Assembly: GCA_000750105.3 (NCBI GenBank)
Contig: JPHH03000061.1
Location: 62,001-126,000 of the forward strand
From: Tolypocladium sp. Sup5 PDA-1
Lineage: Eukaryota > Ascomycota > Sordariomycetes > Hypocreales > Ophiocordycipitaceae
Direction: 5' to 3'
DNA length: 64,000 nt
Of the stretch, positions 10,795 through 21,800 are shown piece by piece. The notes below the pieces were generated by a model. That model was not told where the DNA came from, ran no database searches, and worked only from the letters and a program-made list of their open reading frames with translations. Position 1 is the first letter of the stretch. Each line of letters starts with the position of its first letter. The position numbers and the translations under genes are program-made.

Positions 10795-12219
10795 ATGTCG
10801 TCCTTCAACGGGTCCTACAACGGCATGAGCCCTACGGTGGCCTCGGAGCCCTTCACCCGCAGCCTCCTCTCCTCGTCGATATCGTCCCTCTCGTCTTCCA
10901 CCACCGCGTCCCGGCATACGTCTCAGATATCCAAGACATACCGCCAGGCCTCGACGCTCTTCCTGACGCGTCGCCTGCCCGAGGCGCTGACCACCCTGAC
11001 ACCGCTCATCACCCCGCCCGGCTCCGCCGACGACGGAGAGCCCGCCCCCGTGGCAGCGGCGTCGCGCACGACGCGCATCAAGGTGTGGAGCCTGTACCTG
11101 ACGGTCCTCAATGCCATTGTGGAGATGGAGCCTGAGGAGGGCAAGGAGGCCTTTGGCAACCAGGAATGGAGGACGCTGTGCAACAGGGTCCGAGACGGAG
11201 ACGTCTGGGAGGAGGTGGTCAGAAACGGCTACCACGGCGTCGAGGGCGACGTCGACTCTGACGTCGTCATCAACCTGTAAGTTTCCCGTTCCGGACATTC
11301 TATTCACGCAAACCCGGGCCCGTGCTGACAGGCAAGAAGGGCAACGCTGCTGCTGGCGCATGCGCGCGACCAGACCCTGAACCAGCGCCGGCTGGAGACG
11401 TATCTGGCCTCGTCCAACGCGCCCAACCTGGACCTGGCCGGCAAGCTCGCCGGGTCGCAAGCCCCCGGTTCCCGCATGGGCGCGCGATACCGGTCGCCGG
11501 CCCCAGGGACGAGCGGTGCAAACACCCCCAGGGACCTCAACGCCAGGGTCAAGATACTAGAGCTGTACACGCTCCACGTCCTGCTCCGCAACAACGAGTG
11601 GGACTACGCTCGCGAGTTCATCAGCGTCAGCTCCGTCCTCGATGACGAGCGCAGGGAAGCCTTCTTGCAGGCGCTCCAGAGCCTGCAGGAGGAACAGCAG
11701 GAGCAGGAGCGGCTGGAGCGGGAGGAGCGCCAGCGGCAGGAGGACGAGCTGCGGAGAGAAATCGAAGAGGCCAGGAGACAGAGGGCCGAGAACGAGGAGA
11801 GAGAGCGGAAACGAATAGAAGAGGAGCGCGTGCGCAGGGAGGGGAGCGAGGTCGACTACGGCATCGAACAGACGCCGAGCTATGCGACGAGCAGCAGCAG
11901 CAAAGCGCGCCAAAGCAGACCACAGCAGCGGCCGTCACGGCCTTCCGTCTCCCGACCCAACGCCAAGGCCGTCGTGCCTCAGACGTTCACGGGGCAGGCA
12001 AGCATGATACTGTCCCGCCTGCGCACGGCCATACAGGAGCTCGCGGCCTCGTTGAACAGCAACCCGGTCTTGCTGATGAGGCTGCTGGCGTTCGTCATGG
12101 GCCTGCTGATCATGGTCGGCCACAAGGGCATCCGACAACGGATACAACGCATGCTGGGGGCGTCGTGGAACAAGGTCAAGGCCACGGCGGGCATGGGGAC
12201 CAAGGTCAGCTATATCTGA
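10795..12219 (+). CDS. PEX26: Peroxin 26-like tail-anchored peroxisome protein
   Basis: In filamentous fungi Pex26 anchors the Pex1-Pex6 AAA complex to the peroxisome, where it recycles the import receptor Pex5. Exons 10795-11276 and 11340-12219 give 453 aa. The N-terminal half is helical and starts with a Ser-rich stretch, SKTYRQASTLFLTRRLPEA and an NLATLLLAHA segment at the splice junction. The middle is a highly charged Glu/Arg coiled coil (about 300-380). A single hydrophobic segment (LLMRLLAFVMGLLIMV, about 403-418) is followed by a basic tail, the layout of a tail-anchored protein. The intron starts GTAAGT. Two in-frame acceptors, three bases apart, are possible (exon starting at 11337 or 11340). 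I used 11340 because it gives the expected NLATLLL. The family call rests on layout and remembered fungal homologues. Confidence 0.8.
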
Positions 12220-12635
12220 CCTGGTCGACTGGTGCTGACACATATAACTGTACTGTACAAAATTTCTTTGCATCATGAGGAGTTTGAGGGTTTGGATGGG
12301 ATTCACACGCAGCAGTTTGAATGTCCTCGCGGACATGTCACGACGACATGTCACGACGTATCACAAATGGCAGCAGAAACTACTAGGTACCTTATCCAGT
12401 ATAGATAGGAATCTTGAATAACAACTTGAATATTGTATTCCTGTATTCCACTTTCCATACATCCTGAGGCGGCACTCTAAAAACAAATCTAGCACAGTTT
12501 CATGCTGTGACAACATGATATGTCATATCCCAGTATACGCCGTCAAACGCCGAGCCTTAGTAACATGAGACGTCAACCAGTAGCCCAGGTAACCATCTTC
12601 GCAACGACCCGAGCCCAACCCAGGGCGGGTCATGG
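12220..12635. other. Convergent intergenic spacer
   Basis: This AT-richer 3' flank lies between PEX26 and RDS3. No gene is seen. Confidence 0.6.
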
Positions 12636-13121
12636 CTAATAATTCGTCGTCCGATTCGTTTTCTTTTGGTAGAACAACTGCGCGGCACACGTACATCAGC
12701 ATCTGCTGTTCTACAGATGCAAACACAGGCAGGGGAGACAGGGAGGCAACTCACGTCCGTCCTCGAGCTGCCCAGGTTGATAATCTTGGGGCAGCCGTCG
12801 CGGTCCTTTTCGAGGCGGGTGCACTCGAAGCAGTAGAAGGCGTCGGAGATGCCCTCGCCACCGCAGACGACGCACTTGTTCTGGTAGTTGCCGAAGCTGC
12901 ACTCGTCGCAGATGCGGACGAGCGTCGTCGGGCGCACGTACGAGTCGCAGACGGGGCACTTGCCGTCGCACTTGTCGCAGAGGCGGCCGATGGCGATGCC
13001 GGCCTGCTTGCGGCACATGACGAGGTCGCTGGGGGGGAGGGGGAGGCAGAGTTAGCACCGTGGCGTGCTTCACGGAGGGGAAGTGGTAGAGGAGCGAGAC
13101 TTACGGGTGGTGACGAGACAT
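12636..13121 (-). CDS. RDS3: SF3b subunit Rds3/PHF5A
   Basis: Rds3 (PHF5A, SF3b14b) is a zinc-knot subunit of the SF3b complex of U2 snRNP and helps form the branch-point adenosine pocket. Three exons on the minus strand, 13121-13105, 13028-12755 and 12677-12636, give exactly 110 aa, the length of human PHF5A. The sequence begins MSRHHPDLVMCRKQAG and carries the CxxC array IGRLCDKCDGKCPVCDSY, VRICDECS, CVVCGGEG and YCFECTRLEKD. It then runs through GCPKIINLGSSRTD into a short last exon, LFYQKKTNRTTNY. The 42-nt last exon is too short for simple frame finding and was placed by its CGCAG acceptor and family match. The last six residues differ from the usual YGFKKR end. The gene is divergent from a pinin-domain gene. 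Confidence 0.95.
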
Positions 13122-13663
13122 GCTGAGCGAGGGGCAGGGCTATGGGCGCAGCTGTCGCCAGGAGGGGGAGGGGGTGACGCGAGTGAGGCGGTTTGTTGTA
13201 CAGGTTGAAGGAGGGCAAAACGCTGGCCAGCAAGAGCGCGAGGAGGCTGCTTTATATCAAGCCGCCTTGTGTGGTGATGGTGGTGGAGGAGGAGGAGGAG
13301 GAGGAGGTGGTGCCGAGCCGGGCAGCTTCAGTGAGGGAGCTTTTGAAGTTTGCCCCTCGAGATTTCTCAGCCTTGCCAGTGGCATGGATGAGCAACCTCG
13401 GCCCGCCAGCCAACCACAGGCCGCAGCAGACGCTGATTCCACACACCAGAGGTGGGGCTACAGGTGCCACGCCCGCATTTCCGGCAGCAACTTTTGGAAC
13501 TTTCCAAGACCAGGATCTGATTTCCAGGTCGCTTCTTCATCATCAACGTCGTTTCCTGCGCCCCAGCACCTTCGAGGACCCCGTGAACGTGCTTCTCTTG
13601 GCCGGCGGAACGGAGCATTTGACGGCCGGATACGATGACGCTCTGAGCAGCCAGGAATCGACA
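13122..13663. other. Shared divergent promoter of RDS3 and pinin genes
   Basis: This 542-bp region lies between two start codons pointing away from each other. It includes a (GGA/GGT)-type purine run at about 13285-13312. Open frames here are unsupported. Confidence 0.55.
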
Positions 13664-14750
13664 ATGGCTCCCGAAGACGAGTACGCACCTCAGCCTTGCC
13701 TCCACCCGCTGGAAACCCGCAGTGGTCGCTAACTCTTGCTCCCCTAGCAGAGCGACTCCCGTTGACGCGCCCGTGCCGCCATCGAATGCGTCAGAGAGAA
13801 GCCCCGTCGACGATGGAAACCGAAAGAGAAAGGCGTCGCCAGCTGCAGGCGCCGACGAAAGCTCCATGAAGCGCGCGCGACAGGGACGTACCGACGATGG
13901 CTCCCCTCCGCCCTTCAAGCTATCGGAATCGCCCGACCGCAAGACGACAGCCCCTAGCGTTGAGCAAGAGCGGAGGGAATTGGTGGTGACGCAGGAGGAG
14001 AAGAAGCGCAATAAGCGGCTGTTTGGTGGCCTCCTCAGCACGCTCAGCCAGACGTCCGCCACCAGCTCACAGCAGAAGCGGCGCTTGGAGATTGAGCGCC
14101 GCCAAAAAGAGAAGATGCAGCAACAGACTGCCGAGGATGACAGGCAGCGTTCGGACAAGCGCGCGGCGCTAGACAAGATCCGCATGGAGCAGCAGATTAC
14201 GTGGGAGGAGCAGGTGGTGAGTGTGCAACGATGTCATGCCTTCCTTGTCTTCCGAGTGCTGATGCTGACTTGTGGCACAGATGCGCAACAAACACGCAAA
14301 GGAGCTCAAGCTGGCGCAGTTCCTGCGGACCAGATCCAAACCCGAGCTTGTAAGTTTTGATCTGTTGGCTCGGCCCCTGCCTGCCCGTGCTAATCGGGCC
14401 CTCAGTACTACCTGCCCTGGAAGCCTACTTCCAGAGAAGAGGATACGATCGATGACCAGATCCGCGACACGAAGGCCGGCATAGCTAGGGAGCTTGAGGA
14501 CTTCAAGTCGCGCAGGGAGAGGCATCTCAGCAGGTATGGGCCAAGGAGGGAATCGGACGCCAGCCGGACGGCACAGTCTCCTGCGCCGGCACCCAAGCCT
14601 GAGGCCTCGCCTCCCAGGCCTGCCGCTAACCCTGCCAGCGCCGAACCGCAACCCGTGGCGGCCCACCACGACCATCACGACCCTCACGACCCTCACGACG
14701 ACTCGGGCGATATCCTGGTGGAGGCAGAAGAGGACATGGTCATTTACTAG
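13664..14750 (+). CDS. Pinin/SDK/MemA-domain protein
   Basis: Four exons, 13664-13680, 13748-14216, 14281-14349 and 14406-14750, give 299 aa. A disordered N-terminus with KRKASP and KRARQGR basic patches leads into the pinin/SDK/memA domain (about 85-175): KKRNKRLFGGLLSTLSQ, QKRRLEIERRQKEKMQQQ, then QFLRTRSKPELYYLPWKP. The YYLPW segment is made by joining exons 3 and 4. The C-terminus is Pro/Ala/His-rich and ends DMVIY. In animals pinin is a nuclear speckle protein linked to the exon junction complex and splicing; fungal members are less studied. The first exon is only 17 nt (MAPED plus two bases), so the start depends on the GTACGC donor at 13681. Family recognition is good; the exact role is inferred. 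Confidence 0.85.
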
Positions 14751-15806
14751 GTGACCCGTGGTGGAGGCGTATGGCCGTATTCTCTGCTGTATTACTACTA
14801 CATGCATGGAGTATGTGAGGCACTGTTTCGCATGAGGCCATGGTGTAAGGAGGGGACAGGGTGATGGCTACATATTTTGCTGCTTATGATATCGGAATAG
14901 CTTGGCGTTGGAGGAGGTTCTCAAATTACCATATTGATGCAGAGACCACGGAGCGACGTGGTAGGGGTCGGACTTTATCCATCACGTTTGTTGCCAGTAA
15001 ATGTGTAAATTCGCGGCGGACTTTGCGTCTGGGATCCGCCACAACCAACGCATCGCGGCCGGAGCTCCGTTGGCTCCCTCTTGGCCCCGAGGCCCGAATC
15101 CGAATCCGAACCCGATGCCCCTTGCCGTCCACCATTCGTCGTCGACGACCTTATCCCGTACTACCCTCACGCCCGTAGACTTGCGTAACTCAACAGGGTT
15201 ATGGAATCATTACCTCTCTAGGGGAACTGCACGCCCCTCTCGACCTGCATCACATAGTAGCACTAGGGTGGTTGAGACGCTCCGTTTCCCGAAAGCCTCG
15301 GCGCGCCCCGCTCCCTCTCGCTCGCTCTCAAGGTTGGGGGCTCCACCCCGCGCCGTCATGCCGAGAGACGCCGTTTCTTGTTGTTCACAGAAAACCATCA
15401 TATTTTCCCGTCTACAAGCGGCAGCGTTGTTGGTCGTCGTCGTTCACGATACAGGCCCTTGATACGTACGAATTGCCGAGTCCGTGCTTCACGGCGGAGA
15501 AGAGGACATAAAAGATACGGCGGTAACGCGAAGAGGAGCAGACGCTTGCGAGAGAGCATCGTTACCAAGTACGTCACGATGAATGCTAGAGTTGAATTAT
15601 TGATTCTTTTGATACCCCTCGTTGCTTCCATCGGAGACATGGCTTTCCCACGGCTAATACCCCAGGCGAATCTCTTGTCTACATTGCAACGCCATCAAGC
15701 AGTGAGATGTTACACTCAGAAGATACGCGACTAACACCCATATGCAGGACCCGGCAGTAACAGCCTCCAACCCTTCCAGCAGCCAGAAACAAGGTACTGC
15801 GGCGGC
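14751..15806. other. Intergenic, no gene recognised
   Basis: A short frame near 15580-15734 begins with a signal-like peptide, but it stops and does not join the downstream hydrolase in frame. The rest shows no coding signal. Confidence 0.5.
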
Positions 15807-16832
15807 ATGGATACCAGCAAGTTGATCCCCAAAGACCCCCGGGTCAAGTACGAGTCGGCCCAGATCCGCGGCAAGACCTACAAGTATGTCGTCGGCGAGC
15901 CACAGACCAGACCGCCTGTGGACACCATCTTCCTCATCCACGGCTTCCCGGACATGGGGTTCGGCTGGCGCTACCAGGTCCCGTACCTCATGTCCCTGGG
16001 CTTCCGCGTCGTCGTGCCCGAGATGCTCGGCTACAGTGGGACGGACACCCCCGAGGACCTGAACGCGTTCTCGTTCAAGAACCTGTCTGCGGACATCAAG
16101 GAGCTCGCCCGCAAGTTCGTCGGCGAAGGCCAGATTATCCTCGGCGGACACGACTGGGGCGGTGCTCTCGTCTGGCGCGTCGCCCTGTGGCACCCCGAGC
16201 TGATCAAGGCCGTCTTCAGCATCTGCACGCCCTTCAACGCGCCCATGAAGCCTTGGATTGCCCTCGAGGACATGATTGCTGCCGGAAAGTTGACCAACTT
16301 TACCTACCAGCTTCAGCTCAAGGGACCCGAGGTCGAGAACGCCATCCAGGGCGAGGACAAGGTGCGCCAGTTCCTCAACGGCATGTTTGGCGGATTCGGC
16401 CCCGACGGCGAGATTGCCTTTATTGCAGAGAAGGGCGTCCTGCTTGATAACCTGCCAAAGCTCAGGAGGTCCGCCTTGCTCTCGGACGAGGAGCTCGACT
16501 ACTACGTCCAGCAGTACATGCTCCAGAAAGCGCCGCAGCTGCATGGGCCGCTGAACTGGTACCGCACGCGCGAGATCAACTGGAAGGACGAGCTTCTGCT
16601 GGCCGACAAGCCCGTGACGCTGGAGATGCCGACGCTGTTCATCGCAGCGTCCAACGACACTGCGCTGCCGCCGTCCTTGTCAGTTGGTATGGAGAAGTAC
16701 ATGCCTAAGCTGACTCGAGGAGAGGTGGGGGGCTCGCACTGGGCGCTGTCGGGGGCAAGCGAAGACGTCAACGGCCAGGTTGCCAGGTGGTTGAATGAGG
16801 TGCTGAATGGGGCCATCAAGTCGGCGCTGTAA
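15807..16832 (+). CDS. Soluble epoxide hydrolase-like alpha/beta hydrolase
   Basis: Single-exon gene for 341 aa. The full catalytic set of epoxide hydrolases is visible: HGFP oxyanion motif (45-48), nucleophile D116 in GGHDWGG, lid tyrosines Y167 (in FTYQLQ) and Y252 (in NWYR), acid D284 in AASNDTALPP, and base H311 in GGSHWAL. Such enzymes open epoxides by forming an ester on the aspartate, which water then hydrolyses. No signal peptide or membrane segment is present, so a cytosolic location is likely. The start MDTSKLIPKDPRVKYE is typical of fungal members. The natural substrate is unknown (detoxification or lipid epoxides). No biosynthetic cluster surrounds it, so a secondary-metabolism role is not supported. 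The minus strand has a long shadow frame that I ignore. Confidence 0.9.
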   Translation: MDTSKLIPKDPRVKYESAQIRGKTYKYVVGEPQTRPPVDTIFLIHGFPDMGFGWRYQVPYLMSLGFRVVVPEMLGYSGTDTPEDLNAFSFKNLSADIKELARKFVGEGQIILGGHDWGGALVWRVALWHPELIKAVFSICTPFNAPMKPWIALEDMIAAGKLTNFTYQLQLKGPEVENAIQGEDKVRQFLNGMFGGFGPDGEIAFIAEKGVLLDNLPKLRRSALLSDEELDYYVQQYMLQKAPQLHGPLNWYRTREINWKDELLLADKPVTLEMPTLFIAASNDTALPPSLSVGMEKYMPKLTRGEVGGSHWALSGASEDVNGQVARWLNEVLNGAIKSAL

Positions 16833-17165
16833 ATGACTGAGGCGGTTCTGCTATGTAGAAGTGCAGATCGCTGATGGCATTGCGGTCGCACGCTATCGGA
16901 GACCATACACCAGGATGGCCTGGATAGCCGCGAAGTCGGAATTTGTTTATGAATTGTCAGTGTTAGACTTCCAAGTCAATCGTCTCAACTCTGCTGCAAA
17001 ACGCCTTTCCGTGATAAACAACACCTGGCGGGTGCGAGGCAAGTAGCCGTTCGTGACGCGTGACGCATGAATCTATCGGTGAAATTGATCGGAACTCGGC
17101 AGATTCGGAACGTGGATCCCGGCCAGGATTGAGCGTCGTCGTTCGGACGAGACGAGCACCGTGCT
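16833..17165. other. Convergent intergenic spacer
   Basis: This is 3' flank of the epoxide hydrolase and CRIPT genes. No coding signal is seen. Confidence 0.6.
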
Positions 17166-17700
17166 TCACTTTAGTGAGAACTTTTGCCCAGAGACAACCG
17201 GTGCCTTTGACGAGCTCTTCTTGTTCGGTTTGCCGCACATGGCACAAACTGTGATTCTCTGTTAGCTACCTAGGTATATCTGAAATGTGGATGAAGGATA
17301 GCCTTACCATCGTTTTTATACGCACAAGTATGACAAAAGGAATGCCCTTGGGTGATCTTGGTCTTGCATTTGGTGCATGAGCTGCGAATGAGAGTTAGCG
17401 ACTGGAGACGAGGGCTTAGAGCCGTGAGCTTCACCCACCTTGAGTACTGAGCATATGGGTTCTTTGCCGATTTGGACAGAAGCTTGCTCTGTAGCCACGG
17501 TTAGCAATAATACGAGGCGGCAAAGACCAGCAGTTGCCTACCTTCCCGATCCCATTTTGGCCCAGGGTAGTCGACTTGGTGCCCGATGCTTTGGAGGAGG
17601 AGCTGGCGGAAGAGCCGTAGTACATCTCACTCTTCTTCTTGACCTCGGGCGTGGCGAGCGTCGTTCCCTTGGAGAGCTTCTGGCACTTGGCGCAAACCAT
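17166..17700 (-). CDS. CRIPT: CRIPT-family cysteine-rich protein
   Basis: Four exons on the minus strand, 17700-17542, 17488-17439, 17381-17308 and 17248-17166, give 121 aa. The ends carry paired cysteines typical of CRIPT: MVCAKCQKLSKGT at the start, then SCTKCKTKI, HSFCHTCAYKNDVCAMCGK and a Lys/Ser-rich tail. The NPYAQYS element before the second half matches the conserved segment of animal CRIPT. Animal CRIPT was named for binding PDZ domains of PSD-95. Newer work ties it to spliceosome biology, which fits a protein conserved in fungi without synapses. The middle (about 25-50) is Ser/Lys-rich and variable. The gene needs all three small introns; no single frame covers it. A tacctaggta palindrome lies inside intron 3 (17267-17276). 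Confidence 0.88.
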
Positions 17701-18831
17701 GGCGACGTTGGGGTTCTATTCCCGTCTTTCTCGTATAACCCCTGTGCTCGAGCGCTGAGCAGGCCGTAATTTGCCGCGTTCTTGTTCAGAGGCTCAGTCG
17801 TTGGTGAATTAATGGATGGCGATGTACGGAGTAGTCCGTACGGAGTGTCGTGGCAAGGGCTGGGTGGGACTTTTCTGCCTTGCCAAGCTCGCCTTCCAAG
17901 TCACTTGTCTTCCAGGTTCGATGTCACTGGAGAGGTCGCGCATGCGCTGACGAAACATCAAACAAGCGCCCCCTGGCGTGTTGCAGGTCCCTGCGCTAGC
18001 CTGGAGCTGCCCAAAAAGGTACCCGGCAGGCGGAAAAGTAGTGCAAAGGTACATGGCGGCCCGTCATGTCGCCGACCCAGTGACCTGTCAAGAGCATGGA
18101 ACGTGGTGAGTGATGTGGCTGGGCTCGGCAGCTGTCCCACAGGGTGCACTGCAGGTCCACTGGGGTGCCACGAATAGCAACGGATTTCAGGCCTCTGGGG
18201 GCCCCTTTTTAGGCGGGCGACCTGCTGGTCGGCGTGCAGTGGAGATCAACAGAGGCTGATGGTTGAGGTGGCCCCGTACTAAGGTACCTACCTAGCTGGA
18301 GGAGGTCCAGTGCTGCCAGCTGTTTCTCCAAAACTTGCTTGTTGGCCTCGCCTCGCTTCCGGACGACAGCAAAGGAGCATCTAATCCATCTCAAGCAGCA
18401 AACGCAGCTCGAGCACCGTGCCCACAGCGCATGGCTCTACCGCGGCCATCCGACGGACAAAGCCAATCGATGCCCGCGCAGCTGGTCCATGAACGACGAC
18501 ACTGAGCCTTGCTCGACGTCCCACTCCCGCGACGCTGATTGTTCGCCGTCAGGAGGCTGTGCAGTGCAGCTGCAGCGAGGCGTACAGCACCCGGACCCGA
18601 GATTGCCAACACGTCTGCGCCTACGACGACCTTGGTACGGACTACATACTGCGACAAGCATCGCGAAACGCCCCTCTGCGACACGCAACGACTGAATCCC
18701 ATCGCTCCCTTTCCCCTCCCCTCCGAGGCGGCCAACTTGCGCCTTGCCCGCGACACACGACGCCCGCTGATTCTGCATGCGCCGACGCGGATCCGCCGAC
18801 GTGATATCCTGACCATCGGTCGTCCCCCGGC
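17701..18831. other. Divergent intergenic region upstream of DRS2
   Basis: No gene is recognised. It contains a TACGGAGTA/TCCGTACGGAGT cluster at 17825-17845 and a ggtacctacctag word near 18283. From about 18340 to 18831 the plus strand is C/A-rich and is probably the DRS2 5' leader. Confidence 0.5.
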
Positions 18832-21800
18832 ATGGCTGGAAGACCACCCGGAGGTCTGCATGGCGGTTCCTCTGGGAACCGCGAGGACCTACTGCTGGAT
18901 CTGGACAACGACCAACCCGTCTACAACGATGGACAACGGTCGACCCTGAATGATGACGACTTGATGCGATCCTACACCCTCGACCACGAACCGCAGAGCC
19001 GGCCATCCGTATCATACGATGACTTTGTCGGTGCATCAGGCCCGTCGGCTAGCCGCTCCGCGGGAGCAGGACTGGCCACGTCCGGGCAGAGCGAGAGCGG
19101 ACCATACAGACACAGGCAATACAGCCAAACATCAGACCTGGGCAACTATCAACGATACGCTGACGACTTTGACGACTACCCTGCCGACAGTGATTCATAC
19201 TACCACCACGGGGGAGCCATGGCTGGCGCTGGCCCCTCCTCGTCCGGGAGGGGTAATGCGAGGAATAGAAACAGCGTGCTGAGCCTCGGAGGAGGCTTTC
19301 TGGGAAGGGTCAAGAACAGGTTGGGCATGGGCCAAGGATACTCGGAAATGGACCTGCCGTTGACGGAGCCCGGACAAGAGCGCGGCGCCCCGGCCGGCGC
19401 ATCGCAAAACCCGGAGCAGAGGAGCAGGAAATTCGACATGGGCAACTTCAAGTTTGGCTTTGGCAAAAGCAAACCCGATCCGTCGACACTCGGTCCCCGA
19501 ATTATCCACCTCAACAACCCGCCGGCCAACGCCGCCAACAAATATGTCGACAACCACATCTCGACAGCCAAGTATAACGTTGCGACCTTCCTACCAAAGT
19601 TCCTCTTTGAGCAGTTCTCCAAGTTTGCCAACATCTTCTTCTTGTTCACGGCAGGCCTGCAGCAGATCCCCGGCCTGTCGCCCACGAATCGTTATACCAC
19701 CATTGTGCCTTTACTCATCGTGCTTTTGATTTCAGCGGGAAAAGAATTAGTCGAGGACTACCGGAGGAAGCAGGCCGACACTGCTCTCAACACCTCCAAG
19801 GCGCGCGTCCTGCGCGGAACGAGCTTTGCGGAAACGAAATGGATCAACGTGGCGGTAGGAGATGTCATCAGGGTCGAGTCGGAAGAGCCTTTCCCAGCAG
19901 ATCTGGTGCTTCTCGCAAGTTCCGAGCCTGAAGGCCTCTGTTATATCGAAACGGCGAATCTTGATGGCGAGACGAACTTGAAGATCAAGCAGGGGTTGCC
20001 GGAGACATTCTCCATGGTGTCTCCGAGCGAGCTGAGCAGACTGGGGGGCCGCATCAAGTCGGAGCAGCCCAACAGCAGCTTGTACACGTACGAAGCGACG
20101 CTCACCATGCAGTCAGGAGGTGGGGAGAAGGAACTGGCCCTGAACCCCGAGCAGCTTCTCCTCAGAGGCGCCACCTTGCGAAACACGCCCTGGATACACG
20201 GGGTGGTCGTCTTTACCGGCCACGAGACCAAGCTGATGCGAAACGCCACGGCCACCCCGATCAAGCGAACCAAGGTGGAGAGGCAGCTCAACTGGCTCGT
20301 CCTGGTGCTTGTCGGAATGCTGCTGACCCTCAGCGTAGTTTGTACAGTCGGCGACCTCGTCATGCGCAGTGTGCAGAGCGACTCGCTCCAGTACCTGTAT
20401 CTGGACCGGATCGACAGCGCCGGAAAGGTGGCGCAGACATTTGCCAAGGACATGGTTACCTACTGGGTCTTGTTCTCGTCCCTGGTTCCCATCTCCCTGT
20501 TCGTCACGGTCGAGCTGGTCAAGTACTGGCACGGAATCCTCATCAACGACGACCTCGACATGTACCACGACAAAACCGACACGCCCGCTACCTGCCGCAC
20601 CTCGAGCTTGGTTGAAGAGCTTGGCATGGTTGAATATGTCTTCTCGGACAAGACGGGCACGCTGACCTGCAACCAGATGGAGTTCAAGCAGTGTTCCATT
20701 GCGGGCATCCAATACGCAGACGACGTGCCGGAAGACCGCCGAGCAACTTCTCAGGACGACGACGAGGGCGGGATCCACGACTTCAACAGGCTCAGGTCTA
20801 ACTTGAGGGAGGGTCACGAGACCGCCGGGGCCATCGACCACTTCCTCTCCCTGCTGGCTACCTGCCACACCGTCATCCCTGAAATGACCGAGAAGGGCCA
20901 AATCAAATACCAAGCCGCTTCCCCGGACGAAGGTGCGCTTGTATCAGGTGCGCTTGATCTCGGATACAGGTTCTTTGCGCGAAAGCCAAAGTCTGTAATC
21001 ATCGAAGCGGGCGGCCAGGAATTGGAATATGAGCTGTTGGCAGTGTGCGAGTTCAACTCGACCCGCAAGAGGATGTCTGCGATTTATCGATGCCCGGATG
21101 GCAAGATCCGATGCTACTGCAAGGGCGCCGACACTGTGATTCTGGAACGTCTGAATGACCAGAACCCGCATGTGGAGGTTACTTTGCGACACCTCGAAGA
21201 GTACGCCTCGGAGGGTCTGCGGACGCTGTGTCTGGCCATGCGTGAGATTCCCGACCAAGAGTTCAATGAGTGGTATCGGATCTTTGACGCCGCTTCTACC
21301 ACTGTTGGAGGAACCCGCGCAGAAGAATTGGACAAGGCGGCCGAGATTATCGAGCACGACTTCTTCCTCCTCGGCGCGACCGCCATTGAAGACCGCCTCC
21401 AGGACGGTGTCCCGGAGACTATCCACACCCTACAGCAAGCCAACATCAAGGTTTGGGTCTTGACGGGTGACCGGCAGGAGACGGCCATCAACATTGGAAT
21501 GAGCTGCAAGCTTCTTAGCGAGGATATGATGCTCTTGATCGTGAACGAGGAATCGGCTGCGGCGACGAGAGACAACCTTCAAAAGAAGCTGGATGCGATC
21601 CGCACCCAAGGCGACGGCACCATTGAGATGGAGACGTTGGCGCTCATAATTGACGGCAAGTCCCTGACTTTTGCGCTGGAAAAGGATCTCGAGAAGCTCT
21701 TCCTGGATCTCGCCGTCATATGCAAGGCAGTCATCTGCTGCCGCGTGTCGCCGCTGCAAAAGGCGCTGGTGGTGAAGGTGGTCAAGAAGTATCAGAAGGA

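Noticed and set aside
10540..11460. 306-aa minus-strand frame
   Set aside because: Antisense to the PEX26 first exon and its leader; composition artefact.
15654..16544. 296-aa minus-strand frame
   Set aside because: Antisense to the epoxide hydrolase, whose catalytic residues are all visible on the plus strand.
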